This document shows positions 42,905-50,788 of a stretch of 64,000 bases of DNA, in pieces. This DNA comes from Hominisplanchenecus_A murintestinalis (GTDB lineage Bacteria > Bacillota > Clostridia > Lachnospirales > Lachnospiraceae). Under the pieces are notes generated by a model, which ran no database searches, was not told where the DNA came from, and was given only the letters and a program-made list of their open reading frames with translations. The translations under genes were made by a program, and so were the position numbers. Positions within the stretch are counted from its first letter, which is position 1, and each line of letters opens with the position of its first letter. The stretch is from positions 1 through 64,000 of the forward strand of contig NZ_CALPCM010000006.1 in the NCBI RefSeq assembly GCF_943193015.1. Reading direction: 5' to 3'.

Positions 42905-43273
42905 ATGGTTAGTAAAGAATCCAGATCAAAAGTTCGTGTAAAAAAGCACAAAAGACTGCGTAACCGTTTCAGCGGCACTGCTGAGAGACCGCGTCTGGCT
43001 GTGTTTAGAAGCAATAATCATATGTATGCTCAGGTTATTGACGATACAGTTGGCAACACTCTTGTTTCTGCAAGCACACTTGAGAAAGATGTAAAAGCAG
43101 AGCTGGAAAAAACCAACGACGTAAGCGCAGCAGCATATTTGGGAACCGTTATCGGAAAGAGAGCTTTAGAAAAAGGTATTACCACTGTTGTCTTTGATAG
43201 AGGCGGCTTCATATATCAGGGTAAAATCAAAGCTTTGGCAGATGCAGCTAGAGAAGCTGGTCTTGAATTCTAG
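42905..43273 (+). CDS. rplR: Ribosomal protein L18
   Basis: A 122-residue 5S-rRNA-binding protein. The basic N-terminus KSRSKVRVKKHKR-like segment, RPRLAVFRSNNHMYAQVIDD, and the end TTVVFDRGGFIYQGKIKALADAAREAGLEF are family hallmarks. The spacing to both neighbours is 17 bp. Confidence 0.97.
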   Translation: MVSKESRSKVRVKKHKRLRNRFSGTAERPRLAVFRSNNHMYAQVIDDTVGNTLVSASTLEKDVKAELEKTNDVSAAAYLGTVIGKRALEKGITTVVFDRGGFIYQGKIKALADAAREAGLEF

Positions 43274-43290
43274 ACAAGGAGGAAGAACAC

Positions 43291-43800
43291 ATGAAACATA
43301 CAATCATTGATGCTAGCCAGTTCGAATTGAATGAAAAAGTAGTATCAATCAAACGTGTAACAAAAGTTGTTAAAGGTGGTCGTAACTTCCGTTTCACAGC
43401 TTTGGTAGTTGTAGGTGATGGCAACGGACACGTAGGCGCAGGGCTTGGAAAAGCAGCCGAGATTCCTGAAGCGATCCGCAAAGGAAAAGAAGATGCTGCC
43501 AAAAGGCTTGTAAATGTGCCGCTTGACGAGAATAACAGTATTCCTCATGACTGGACAGGCAAATTCGGCGGGGCAAGCGTATTGTTAAAGAGATCCCCGG
43601 AAGGTACCGGAGTGATTGCCGGAGGCCCGGCACGTAGCGTGTGCGAGCTGGCAGGAATCAAGAATATCCGTACAAAGTCTTTAGGCTCAAATAACAAGCA
43701 GAATGTAGTTCTCGCAACGATTGAGGCATTAAAGCAGCTCAAATCCCCGGAGGAAGTAGCAAGGCTCCGCGGGAAATCTGTTGACGAGATCCGCGCTTAA
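43291..43800 (+). CDS. rpsE: Ribosomal protein S5
   Basis: A 169-residue 30S protein involved in translational accuracy. The double-stranded RNA-binding domain has VVKGGRNFRFTALVVVGDGNGHVG. The C-terminal domain has GGPARSVCELAGIKNIRTKSLGSNNKQNVV. Confidence 0.97.
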   Translation: MKHTIIDASQFELNEKVVSIKRVTKVVKGGRNFRFTALVVVGDGNGHVGAGLGKAAEIPEAIRKGKEDAAKRLVNVPLDENNSIPHDWTGKFGGASVLLKRSPEGTGVIAGGPARSVCELAGIKNIRTKSLGSNNKQNVVLATIEALKQLKSPEEVARLRGKSVDEIRA

Positions 43801-43814
43801 GGAGGATTAGAAAA

Positions 43815-43997
43815 ATGGCAGATAAATTAAAAGTTACATTGGTGAAATCTACAATCGGTGCCATTCCAAAACATCGTGCGACAGTAGAGGCTATGGGGCT
43901 TAGAAAGCTGAATAAGACAGTTGAAATGCCGAACAATGCTGCTTCCTGGGGGAAAATTAAGCAGGTACAGCATCTGGTGAAAGTAGAGGAAATCTAA
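43815..43997 (+). CDS. rpmD: Ribosomal protein L30
   Basis: A 60-residue 50S protein of the short bacterial type, recognised by LKVTLVKSTIGAIPKHRATVEAMGLRKLNKTVEMPNN. Start ATG follows AAGGAGGATTAG. Confidence 0.96.
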   Translation: MADKLKVTLVKSTIGAIPKHRATVEAMGLRKLNKTVEMPNNAASWGKIKQVQHLVKVEEI

Positions 43998-44026
43998 GAA
44001 ATATTATTTGATAAGGAGGTGTCGTA

Positions 44027-44467
44027 ATGGATTTATCCAATTTACAGCCGGCAGTTGGTTCAAAGCACAGTGATAATTTCAGAAGAGGCCGTGGACATGG
44101 ATCAGGAAACGGAAAGACTGCAGGTAAAGGCCATAAAGGACAGAAAGCTCGTTCCGGTGCACCGAGAATCGGATTTGAGGGTGGACAGATGCCTTTATAC
44201 AGACGTATTCCGAAGAGAGGATTCACAAACAGAAACTCTCTGGATATCGTGATTGTCAATGTGGGCGCTCTTGACAGGTTCGAAGATGGCACAGAGGTTA
44301 CCATTGAGATGCTGCAGGAAGCAGGAATGATCAAAGGACCGAAGGATGGCGTGAAGATTCTTGCCAACGGCGAGCTGACTAAAAAACTTGTAGTAAAGGC
44401 GAATGCATTCAGTGAAGGAGCAAAAGCTAAGATTGAAGCACTTGGCGGAAAAGCAGAGGTGATCTAA
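44027..44467 (+). CDS. rplO: Ribosomal protein L15
   Basis: A 146-residue 50S assembly protein with the glycine-rich N-terminus RRGRGHGSGNGKTAGKGHKGQKARSG and GFEGGQMPLYRRIPKRGF. It overlaps secY by one base (TAATG), coupling ribosomal and translocon synthesis. Confidence 0.97.
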   Translation: MDLSNLQPAVGSKHSDNFRRGRGHGSGNGKTAGKGHKGQKARSGAPRIGFEGGQMPLYRRIPKRGFTNRNSLDIVIVNVGALDRFEDGTEVTIEMLQEAGMIKGPKDGVKILANGELTKKLVVKANAFSEGAKAKIEALGGKAEVI

Positions 44468-45783
44468 TGTTAGAAACGCTGCGTAATGCGTTTAAAATCA
44501 AAGACTTGCGTAAAAAGATTTTATACACATTAATGATGCTGGTTATCGTGAGGCTTGGTTCACAGCTTCCGATACCCGGTGTAGACAGGACATTCTTCTC
44601 AAGATGGTTTGCAGAGCAGTCTGGCGATGCGTTTAACTTCTTTAATGCGTTCACCGGAGGTTCCTTTGAGCAGATGTCGATTTTTGCATTGAACATCAGC
44701 CCGTATATCACTTCATCAATCATCATTCAGCTGCTGACGATTGCTATTCCGAAATTAGAGGAAATGCAGAAGGACGGAGAGGACGGACGGAAGAAACTTC
44801 AGGAAATCACACGTTATGTAACGGTAGCGCTGGCATTGATTGAAGGTCTCGCTATGGCAATTGGATTTGGTAACCAGGGACTGATTACCAATATGAATTT
44901 CCTGAATGTAGTGTCAGTTGTGACTGCTCTGACAGCAGGTTCGGCATTCCTTATGTGGGTGGGCGAGCGTATCACTGAAAAAGGAATTGGAAACGGTATT
45001 TCTATCGTCCTGATGATTAATATTCTTTCCAGGGTTCCGAACGACCTTGTAGGCCTGTTCAATGATTTTGTGAAAAATAAGACAGTAGCAAAGGGTGCTT
45101 TGGCAGGAATCATCATCCTTGCGGTTATTATCGTTACAATTATTCTGGTTATTCTTCTGAATGACGCAGAGAGAAGGATTCCGGTACAGTATGCGAAGAA
45201 GATGCAGGGAAGAAAGATGGTGGGCGGTCAGTCCAGCCATATTCCGCTGAAGGTGAATACCGCAGGCGTTATTCCGGTAATCTTTGCTTCTTCCCTGATG
45301 TCTATGCCTACGATGATTGCGACCTTTATGGGTAAGACGGGCGGCACAGGCGTAGGAGCTACGATTCTTGGCATGTTGAATCAGAATTACTGGTTTGATT
45401 TAAAACAGCCGATTTATACGATAGGTTTTGTCCTGTATGCGGTTATGATTGTATTTTTTGCGTATTTCTATACCTCTATTACGTTTAACCCGATTGAGGT
45501 GGCAGACAATATGAAAAAGCAGGGCGGTTTTGTACCAGGCATCCGTCCCGGAAAACCGACGCAGGATTACTTGAATAAGATTTTGAATTACCTCATTTTC
45601 TTAGGAGCCGTTGGACTTCTCATTGTTGTTACGATTCCGATTGTATTCAACGGAGTGTTCGGAGCGTCTGTATCTTTCGGAGGAACATCTATTATCATTA
45701 TCGTAGGTGTTATCCTGGAGACATTAAAACAGATGGAGTCACAGATGCTGGTTCGCAATTACAGAGGCTTCTTGAGTGATTAA
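44467..45783 (+). CDS. secY: Protein translocase subunit SecY
   Basis: A 438-residue, ten-helix core channel of the Sec translocon. SQLPIPGVDR and FNFFNAFTGGSFEQMSIFALNISPYITSSIIIQL mark the plug and helix 2 region. The cytosolic loops with AERRIPVQYAKKMQGRK and PGIRPGKPT bind SecA and ribosomes. The 120-bp gap to adk holds a long hairpin. Confidence 0.97.
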   Translation: MLETLRNAFKIKDLRKKILYTLMMLVIVRLGSQLPIPGVDRTFFSRWFAEQSGDAFNFFNAFTGGSFEQMSIFALNISPYITSSIIIQLLTIAIPKLEEMQKDGEDGRKKLQEITRYVTVALALIEGLAMAIGFGNQGLITNMNFLNVVSVVTALTAGSAFLMWVGERITEKGIGNGISIVLMINILSRVPNDLVGLFNDFVKNKTVAKGALAGIIILAVIIVTIILVILLNDAERRIPVQYAKKMQGRKMVGGQSSHIPLKVNTAGVIPVIFASSLMSMPTMIATFMGKTGGTGVGATILGMLNQNYWFDLKQPIYTIGFVLYAVMIVFFAYFYTSITFNPIEVADNMKKQGGFVPGIRPGKPTQDYLNKILNYLIFLGAVGLLIVVTIPIVFNGVFGASVSFGGTSIIIIVGVILETLKQMESQMLVRNYRGFLSD

Positions 45784-45786
45784 AGA

Positions 45787-45844
45787 GTGTGCTTCTTTCT
45801 TTGCTGTAATCCATAAGGCGGGTTGCAGCAAAGAAGTAGCGCAC
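45787..45844 (+). other. Long imperfect hairpin in the secY-adk gap
   Basis: TTCTTTGCTGTAATCC (45797-45812) pairs along its full length, with two G-U pairs, to 45820-45835. An outer GTGTGC/GCGCAC clamp spans 45787-45792 with 45839-45844. Only TTT follows, so it is a weak terminator at best. It might attenuate or process the message between the ribosomal/translocon part and adk-map-infA. Confidence 0.55.
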
Positions 45845-45903
45845 TTTCGCATTAATTACCGGATAAAAGCGTATGATTCTATGATAAAGGAAGGAAGAAT
45901 GCT

Positions 45904-46548
45904 ATGAAAATCATTATGTTAGGTGCACCGGGAGCAGGAAAAGGCACCCAGGCAAAGAAGATTGCAGAAAAATACGGGATTCCCCATATTTCCACAGGCG
46001 ATATCTTCAGGGCTAACATTAAGAATGGGACGGAGCTTGGAAAGAAAGCAAAGACCTATATGGATCAGGGGCTCCTCGTACCAGACGAGCTGGTCGTAGA
46101 CCTGGTTGTAGACCGGGTGCAGCAGAGCGACTGCCAGAAAGGGTATGTGCTGGATGGCTTTCCGCGTACCATTCCGCAGGCGGAAAGCCTGGACGCAGCT
46201 TTGGAGAAGCTGGGAGAGAAGGTAGATTTTGCCATTAATGTAGAAGTACCTGATGAAAATATTATCAGCCGCATGGGCGGAAGGCGCGCATGTGTAGGAT
46301 GTGGAGCTACCTACCATGTAGAGTACAATGCACCGCAAAAAGAAAATGTATGCGATGCCTGCGGGGAAGGATTAATCCTCCGAGATGATGATAAGCCGGA
46401 AACGGTAAAAAAGCGTCTTGATGTGTATCATGAACAGACACAGCCCTTGATTGAGTATTATGGCAGGGCAGGTGTTCTAAAAGAAGTAGACGGTACAGTA
46501 GCAATGGAAGATGTATTCCAGGCAATTGTACAGATTTTAGGAGCGTAA
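45904..46548 (+). CDS. adk: Adenylate kinase, zinc-lid type
   Basis: A 214-residue enzyme interconverting ATP plus AMP and 2 ADP. P-loop GAPGAGKGTQAKKI is at 7-20. The LID carries two CxxC pairs (CVGCGATYH and CDACG), a structural zinc site typical of Gram-positive long-type Adk. SD AAGGAAGGAAG precedes the ATG. Confidence 0.96.
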   Translation: MKIIMLGAPGAGKGTQAKKIAEKYGIPHISTGDIFRANIKNGTELGKKAKTYMDQGLLVPDELVVDLVVDRVQQSDCQKGYVLDGFPRTIPQAESLDAALEKLGEKVDFAINVEVPDENIISRMGGRRACVGCGATYHVEYNAPQKENVCDACGEGLILRDDDKPETVKKRLDVYHEQTQPLIEYYGRAGVLKEVDGTVAMEDVFQAIVQILGA

Positions 46549-46552
46549 ATAT

Positions 46553-47308
46553 ATGTCAGTATCAATAAAATCTGCAAAGGAATTACAACTTATGAGAGAG
46601 GCAGGGCGGCTGCTGGAAATTACTCATAATGAACTTCAGAAGGCAATCAAACCGGGGATTTCTACCTGGGAGATTGATCGTCTGGGAGAGCAGATTATCA
46701 GAAGCTTTGGATGTACTCCCAGTTTTCTTCATTATAATGGTTACCCGGCTTCTATTTGCGTGTCAGTGAACGATGAAGTGGTGCACGGCATACCATCCAG
46801 GCACCGTATCCTGCAGGAAGGTGATATTGTCAGTCTCGACGCAGGGCTGATTTATAAAGGCTTTCATTCGGATTCAGCCAGAACTCATGCTGTCGGAAAG
46901 ATTGCTCCGGAGGTGCAGCGGCTGCTGGACGTAACAAAACAGTCTTTCTTTGAAGGAATCAAATATGCCAGGGCGGGACATCGGCTTTATGAGATTTCAG
47001 CAGCCATTGGAAACTATGTGAAACGTTTTGGTTACAGCCCGGTAGAGGATTTAGTGGGGCATGGAATCGGAAGAGAGCTGCATGAAGATCCGCAGGTTCC
47101 CAATTTTCCCCAGAAGAAACGTGGAATCCGTTTGGTGCCTGGCATGACGCTTGCCATTGAACCGATGATCAACATGGGACGCTGCGATGTGGAATGGCTG
47201 GAGGACGACTGGACAGTCGTTACTGAGGACGGAAGTCTTTCTGCACACTATGAGAACACGATTTTAATTACGGATGGGGAACCGGAAATCTTTACCCTGT
47301 CAGAGTAA
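46553..47308 (+). CDS. map: Methionine aminopeptidase, type I
   Basis: A 251-residue metalloprotease removing N-terminal methionine. Metal ligands are readable: Asp in LDAGLIYKGFHSDSART, His in GHGIGRELHEDPQVPN, and the Glu residues in IEPMINMG and DGSLSAHYENT. It lies four bases after adk, and its ribosome-binding site (TAGGAG) is in the adk 3' end. Confidence 0.95.
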   Translation: MSVSIKSAKELQLMREAGRLLEITHNELQKAIKPGISTWEIDRLGEQIIRSFGCTPSFLHYNGYPASICVSVNDEVVHGIPSRHRILQEGDIVSLDAGLIYKGFHSDSARTHAVGKIAPEVQRLLDVTKQSFFEGIKYARAGHRLYEISAAIGNYVKRFGYSPVEDLVGHGIGRELHEDPQVPNFPQKKRGIRLVPGMTLAIEPMINMGRCDVEWLEDDWTVVTEDGSLSAHYENTILITDGEPEIFTLSE

Positions 47309-47319
47309 CGGGAGGTTCT

Positions 47320-47592
47320 ATGGAAAGGGCAGAGAGAGGCATGATGGCATGGTCGCTGGCGGGGCATGACAGAGGAAAACTATATGTGATAGCCGGAGTA
47401 GAGGAAAAGTATGCATGGCTTTGTGACGGAGATATCCGTCCGTTGGAAAAGCCGAAAAAAAAGAAATGGAAGCATATACAGATCATGAAACGGATTCCTG
47501 TTGAGTTTCGGGATATCCAATGGGAACATGTGAAAAATGAAGAAATCAGGCATAGCATAAAAGCTATAGGCTTACAGAATGATAGGAGGTAG
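47320..47592 (+). CDS. KOW domain RNA-binding protein
   Basis: A 90-residue protein whose N-terminal third, AWSLAGHDRGKLYVIAGVEEKYAWLCDGDIRPLEKPKKKKWKHIQ, is a KOW/L14e-like fold. Clostridia often have such a protein between map and infA, and it is presumed to bind ribosomal RNA. GGGAGG precedes the ATG. It ends two bases before infA. Confidence 0.75.
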   Translation: MERAERGMMAWSLAGHDRGKLYVIAGVEEKYAWLCDGDIRPLEKPKKKKWKHIQIMKRIPVEFRDIQWEHVKNEEIRHSIKAIGLQNDRR

Positions 47593-47594
47593 AC

Positions 47595-47813
47595 ATGTCA
47601 AAAGCAGATGTAATAGAAGTAGAAGGAACCGTGGTAGAGAAACTTCCGGGGGCAACTTTTAAGGTGCAGCTGGAGAATAACCATGTGGTGCTGGCACATA
47701 TTAGCGGAAAGCTTCGAATGAACTATATCCGCATCCTTCCGGGAGATAAGGTGACGATTGAAATGTCCCCATATGATTTGACCAAAGGAAGAATTATCTG
47801 GAGGGATAAGTAA
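47595..47813 (+). CDS. infA: Translation initiation factor IF-1
   Basis: A 72-residue OB-fold factor occupying the 30S A site during initiation. KADVIEVEGTVVEKLPGATFKVQLENNHVVLAHISGKLRMNYIRILPGDKVTIEMSPYDLTKGRI is the whole family signature. In most bacteria of this group rpmJ, rpsM, rpsK, rpsD, rpoA and rplQ follow. Here a terminator and an unrelated regulator follow instead. Confidence 0.97.
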   Translation: MSKADVIEVEGTVVEKLPGATFKVQLENNHVVLAHISGKLRMNYIRILPGDKVTIEMSPYDLTKGRIIWRDK

Positions 47814-47822
47814 AAAAGAACG

Positions 47823-47858
47823 CGGGAGGGACATTCCTTCCCGTAAGAAGAATATTTT
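47823..47858 (+). terminator. Terminator after infA
   Basis: CGGGAGGGA (47823-47831) pairs with TCCTTCCCG (47835-47843) with one G-U, around CAT. A T-run comes later (47855-47860). It is weaker than others in the window but well placed to end the ribosomal operon. Confidence 0.55.
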
Positions 47859-47871
47859 TTGGTAATATCTA

Positions 47872-47994
47872 TTGACGGAAAATACAATAAACGTTAAAAT
47901 ATACCAAAGATGGGGAAAAGGCAAAAAATATAACGTTTTTTAATAATATTTGACCAATATTTGTATTGACGTTTTCTTTGCCTTACTATATAAT
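47872..47994 (+). promoter_or_regulatory. Tandem promoters and candidate operator of the blaI-like gene
   Basis: Two promoters have the same spacing: TTGACG-N17-TAAAAT (47872-47900) and TTGACG-N17-TATAAT (47966-47994). Between them are AACGTT (47890-47895) and AACGTT (47932-47937), plus several AT-rich dyads. BlaI-type repressors bind dyads across their own promoters, so autorepression is likely. The exact operator is not readable. Confidence 0.65.
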
Positions 47995-48044
47995 GAAATA
48001 GTAAATGAAAAACATAGTCTTATATAATTAGAGGTTGATAGCTT

Positions 48045-48446
48045 ATGTTAAAAAAGAAAAATAAAAAATACCATCTTACAGACAAAGAAGTAGAGTTAAT
48101 GGAATTGCTTTGGAAGCAGGACAAACCGCTGACCAGTGTGGAAATTCTTGCAATTCCTGATGAACATTCATGGAGTGATAATTATCTTCCTATTATGCTG
48201 AAGTCATTATTGGACAAAAATGCAATTGAGGTGTGCGGATATGTGCGTTGCGGTACGCAGTATGCACGTCAGTTTAAATATTCAATTACCAGAGAAGAAT
48301 ATGTAGCGCTTTTCGCAGTTGGAAGAGGGCTGGATGCACAGTCAATTCCTAAAGTGGCAGTAGCTATGGTAACAGAGTTACAGGAAGATAAAGATGATAT
48401 CATCAGGGAGTTGGAGGGTATTATTGAAAAACTAAAGGAGCAATAA
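48045..48446 (+). CDS. BlaI/MecI-like transcriptional repressor
   Basis: A 133-residue winged-helix protein with the BlaI/MecI layout: LTDKEVELMELLWKQDKPLTSVEIL, then a recognition helix region SDNYLPIMLKSLLDKNAIEVCGYVRCGTQYARQFKYSITREEY and a C-terminal dimerisation helix. Relatives are inactivated when a partner M56 protease is triggered. The M56 gene follows with no gap. No beta-lactamase or mecA-like gene is present, so the regulon is something else. Confidence 0.8.
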   Translation: MLKKKNKKYHLTDKEVELMELLWKQDKPLTSVEILAIPDEHSWSDNYLPIMLKSLLDKNAIEVCGYVRCGTQYARQFKYSITREEYVALFAVGRGLDAQSIPKVAVAMVTELQEDKDDIIRELEGIIEKLKEQ

Positions 48447-49631
48447 ATGAAATTTACTTTCTTTTCATTTGTGATGGCAGTCATATGGAGCGGAGTATTA
48501 TTTAGTATCATCGCCTTGTTACAGAAGAATGCCCGTACAATAAGATACTTAAGTATTAAGATGATTTTTGCTGTATATATCGTCAGCATTTTCCGCTTTC
48601 TGTTTCCGGTAGAATTTCCGTTCACCGTTATAGTGGGAGACAGAGAGCTTTATGCACCAATATACCGGGCATTATGCCTGGATACATACAGTATCGGCTC
48701 ATGGGAGTTTTCACTTGTGCATGTAGTCGTTGCATGCTGGCTGATAGGAAGCATCATTCATATTTACAGGTTTTATCGTCGTTACCGGAATTTTTGGCGG
48801 CAGGCTCTGCTGTCAGACCGGCCGGATGAGACACAGAAGCAGCAGCTTGACAGGGTCTGGGAACAGTTGTCTTCTCAGAAGCAATGTCAGAAGAGGTTTT
48901 CGGTGCGCTACACCAATTTGGCAGATGTACCGATGGGATTTGGAGTGAGAAGACCGATTATTCTGCTTCCCAAAGCAGAGTACACGGACACAGAGATGTA
49001 TTATATTCTGCTTCATGAGTGTTCCCATTTCAGTAAGAGAGATTCCTTAATAAAGATAGCCATGGAATTTTTATGTGATATCTTTTGGTGGAACGTATCT
49101 GCCGGAGTGGTACGCGAATCGATGGATGAGATGCTGGAAATCCGATGCGATACCGTCGTAATGGAAAAAGCCGGATATGAAGAGAAGAAAGATTATCTTG
49201 GCACACTGAAAAGTTCATTATACAGGATGAAAGAACTGCAGGACTCAAGGAAGTCATTGACGGCGACAAGTCTGTTGACTACGGATAAAAAGAAGCAGTT
49301 GAGTAAACGTTTCGCGTTAATTGCAGACCCGCCGAAGGAATTAACAGGTATTCGGAAAGCAGTATCCTGGGTGGCATTTACTGTTGTGATGGGCAGTACG
49401 TTATTGTTAAGTTATTCGTTTATCTGGCAACCGGCCTATGATACTCCCAGGTCGGAGATTATAACCACTAGTGGAATGAATGAAATGACTCCTGAGAATA
49501 CATGGTTGTTGTTAGATAAAGAAAATCGTTATTATATAAATGACGAATTCAATGAGAAAATAGATGAGATTCCGTTTGAATTTGCTCAGACAATGATTGA
49601 AGATGGTTTTAGTGTTAGAAATATAGATTGA
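48447..49631 (+). CDS. M56-family (BlaR1-like) membrane metalloprotease
   Basis: A 394-residue membrane protein with helices near 7-27, 33-52, 88-107 and about 315-332. The zinc motif HECSH (His190, Glu191, His194) is preceded by DVPMGFGVRRPIILLP, a conserved M56 block, and followed by Glu in MDEMLEIRCD. Unlike BlaR1 it lacks a penicillin-binding sensor; the outside part is only a roughly 60-residue tail. It probably cleaves the BlaI-like repressor upon a signal. Its TGA overlaps the next gene's ATG (TGATG). Confidence 0.8.
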   Translation: MKFTFFSFVMAVIWSGVLFSIIALLQKNARTIRYLSIKMIFAVYIVSIFRFLFPVEFPFTVIVGDRELYAPIYRALCLDTYSIGSWEFSLVHVVVACWLIGSIIHIYRFYRRYRNFWRQALLSDRPDETQKQQLDRVWEQLSSQKQCQKRFSVRYTNLADVPMGFGVRRPIILLPKAEYTDTEMYYILLHECSHFSKRDSLIKIAMEFLCDIFWWNVSAGVVRESMDEMLEIRCDTVVMEKAGYEEKKDYLGTLKSSLYRMKELQDSRKSLTATSLLTTDKKKQLSKRFALIADPPKELTGIRKAVSWVAFTVVMGSTLLLSYSFIWQPAYDTPRSEIITTSGMNEMTPENTWLLLDKENRYYINDEFNEKIDEIPFEFAQTMIEDGFSVRNID

Positions 49632-49861
49632 TGAATAGAGTTAAGAAAATTGCTTGTTTTGTTGCCATGTTTTTGATGGTATCTGCGTTTGTACCAGTCC
49701 TTTCGGCGGATGCGAGCACTCCAAAAGCAGTTAATTCCATACAGCCGCGTGCAGATAAGATTGTTACTAAGTATAGAACTTATAATGGTGTACGTCAGTA
49801 CCGTCGGTGGAATGAAACAAAAGGATGTTGGGTAGATCCAGCGTGGATAAATTTTCCATAA
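49631..49861 (+). CDS. Small secreted peptide coupled to the M56 protease
   Basis: A 76-residue precursor. A signal peptide, KKIACFVAMFLMVSAFVPVLSADA, is followed by a mature part of about 50 residues. It ends in YRTYNGVRQYRRWNETKGCW followed by VDPAWINFP, which is aromatic and rich in Arg/Trp. Start and M56 stop share TGATG, so translation is coupled. I do not recognise a named family. Possible roles are a signal for the short M56 sensor tail or a small exported effector, both inference. A strong hairpin ends the unit at 50044. Confidence 0.65.
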   Translation: MNRVKKIACFVAMFLMVSAFVPVLSADASTPKAVNSIQPRADKIVTKYRTYNGVRQYRRWNETKGCWVDPAWINFP

Positions 49862-50043
49862 AGAGCTTGTTACAAAGGCAGGCATCCCGCCGAAAGGATG
49901 CGAAGACTTGGAGAAGGCAAGCGCTTTCCCGTCTACATAGTAAAGGCATATGGAATTGCCAAGAATATAAAACTTTCTTATTTTCTCAATATATTCGGGC
50001 GATTCATCATATATGCAACATTTAAACACCTATTTTATTTATA
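49862..50043. other. Gene-free stretch after the secreted peptide gene
   Basis: There is one clear hairpin, GCATCC/GGATGC around CGCCGAAA (about 49882-49901). The minus strand is open across this stretch from a GTG at 50029 with codon use that looks fairly normal. That frame then runs antisense to the secreted peptide gene and has no ribosome-binding site, so I do not call it a gene. Confidence 0.35.
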
Positions 50044-50100
50044 GAAGAACCTGGATGTGTTTGGGGCGACGGCTCCATCCGCATCCAGGTTCTTCGCATT
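50044..50100 (+). terminator. Terminator overlapping the panD promoter
   Basis: GAAGAACCTGGATG (50044-50057) pairs perfectly over 14 bp with 50082-50095, followed by GCATTTT. It closes the BlaI/M56/peptide transcript. The -35 hexamer of the panD promoter sits at its 3' edge. Confidence 0.75.
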
Positions 50101-50121
50101 TTCTCTGGAATGTGTTATAAT
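50093..50121 (+). promoter_or_regulatory. Promoter of panD-panC-BASS
   Basis: TTCGCA (50093-50098), 17 bp, then a perfect TATAAT (50116-50121) with an extended -10 TG at 50113-50114. It leaves a leader of about 190 nt before panD with several short complementary segments, for example CTGTC/GACAG (50197-50201 with 50230-50234). Pan-motif RNAs precede such genes in some Firmicutes; I could not establish that fold here. Confidence 0.65.
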
Positions 50122-50314
50122 GTTCTGCGGAGATAGTATTTGTTCTAAAACTATACTCTATCTGATTCGCTGTGTATTCCGCACAAACGGGGCGCTGTCA
50201 GTGGTTCGACCGGGAACGGCGGGCATGAGACAGAGGATTTGGCGATATGACTGACTGGCATCTCACAGATATCAGGAACAGTCATGGGACTTTAAAGAAA
50301 GGTAAGGAGCAGGA

Positions 50315-50734
50315 ATGACAGTAGAGATGTTAAAAGCTAAAATTCACCGGGCAACGGTATCTCAGGCAGAGCTTGATTATGTGGGCAGCATTACAGTAGA
50401 TGGAGAATTGCTGGATGCAGCCGGGATTCTGGAGTATGAGAAAGTCCAGATCGTAGATATTAATAATGGAAGCCGTTTTGAGACATATACGATCAGTGGT
50501 GAGCCGGGCAGCGGTATGATTTGCCTGAATGGCGCGGCTGCAAGATGCGTAAGCGTAGGTGACAAAATCATTATTATGGCATATGGCAGTTATGATATGC
50601 GGGAAGCAAAGGAGCATAGACCTTCCGTAGTTTTTGTGGACGAGGAGAACAGAATTAGCCGGATTACCAGCTATGAAAAGCATGGTTTGTTAAAGGACAT
50701 GGGCTGGCACGGCGCAGGAGAGCAGGAGGAATAG
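50315..50734 (+). CDS. panD: Aspartate 1-decarboxylase
   Basis: A 139-residue pyruvoyl enzyme making beta-alanine from aspartate. The self-cleavage site Gly24-Ser25 is in DYVGSITVDGELLDAAGI, and the conserved block NGSRFETYTISGEPGSGMICLNGAAARCV follows. The start follows GTAAGGAG. panC lies 54 bp downstream. Together they make pantothenate if pantoate is available. Confidence 0.94.
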   Translation: MTVEMLKAKIHRATVSQAELDYVGSITVDGELLDAAGILEYEKVQIVDINNGSRFETYTISGEPGSGMICLNGAAARCVSVGDKIIIMAYGSYDMREAKEHRPSVVFVDEENRISRITSYEKHGLLKDMGWHGAGEQEE

Positions 50735-50788
50735 CAGCAGAATCAGAACAGAGGCTATCTTCAAATCCATAGAAAAGGAAGAGGAGAC

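Noticed and set aside
49862..49940. Possible c-di-GMP riboswitch (CCGAAAGG...GCGAAG resemblance)
   Set aside because: The invariant GGCAAACC and GGACGCAAAGCC segments of the class I aptamer are missing, and it lies after, not before, a gene.
49862..50029. Minus-strand open frame starting GTG at 50029
   Set aside because: Codon use looks acceptable, but there is no ribosome-binding site. The frame runs on antisense through the secreted peptide gene and no family is recognised.
50200..50215. tRNA-like GGTTCGACC in the panD leader
   Set aside because: No acceptor stem, D-arm or anticodon arm can be built around it at the right distances.
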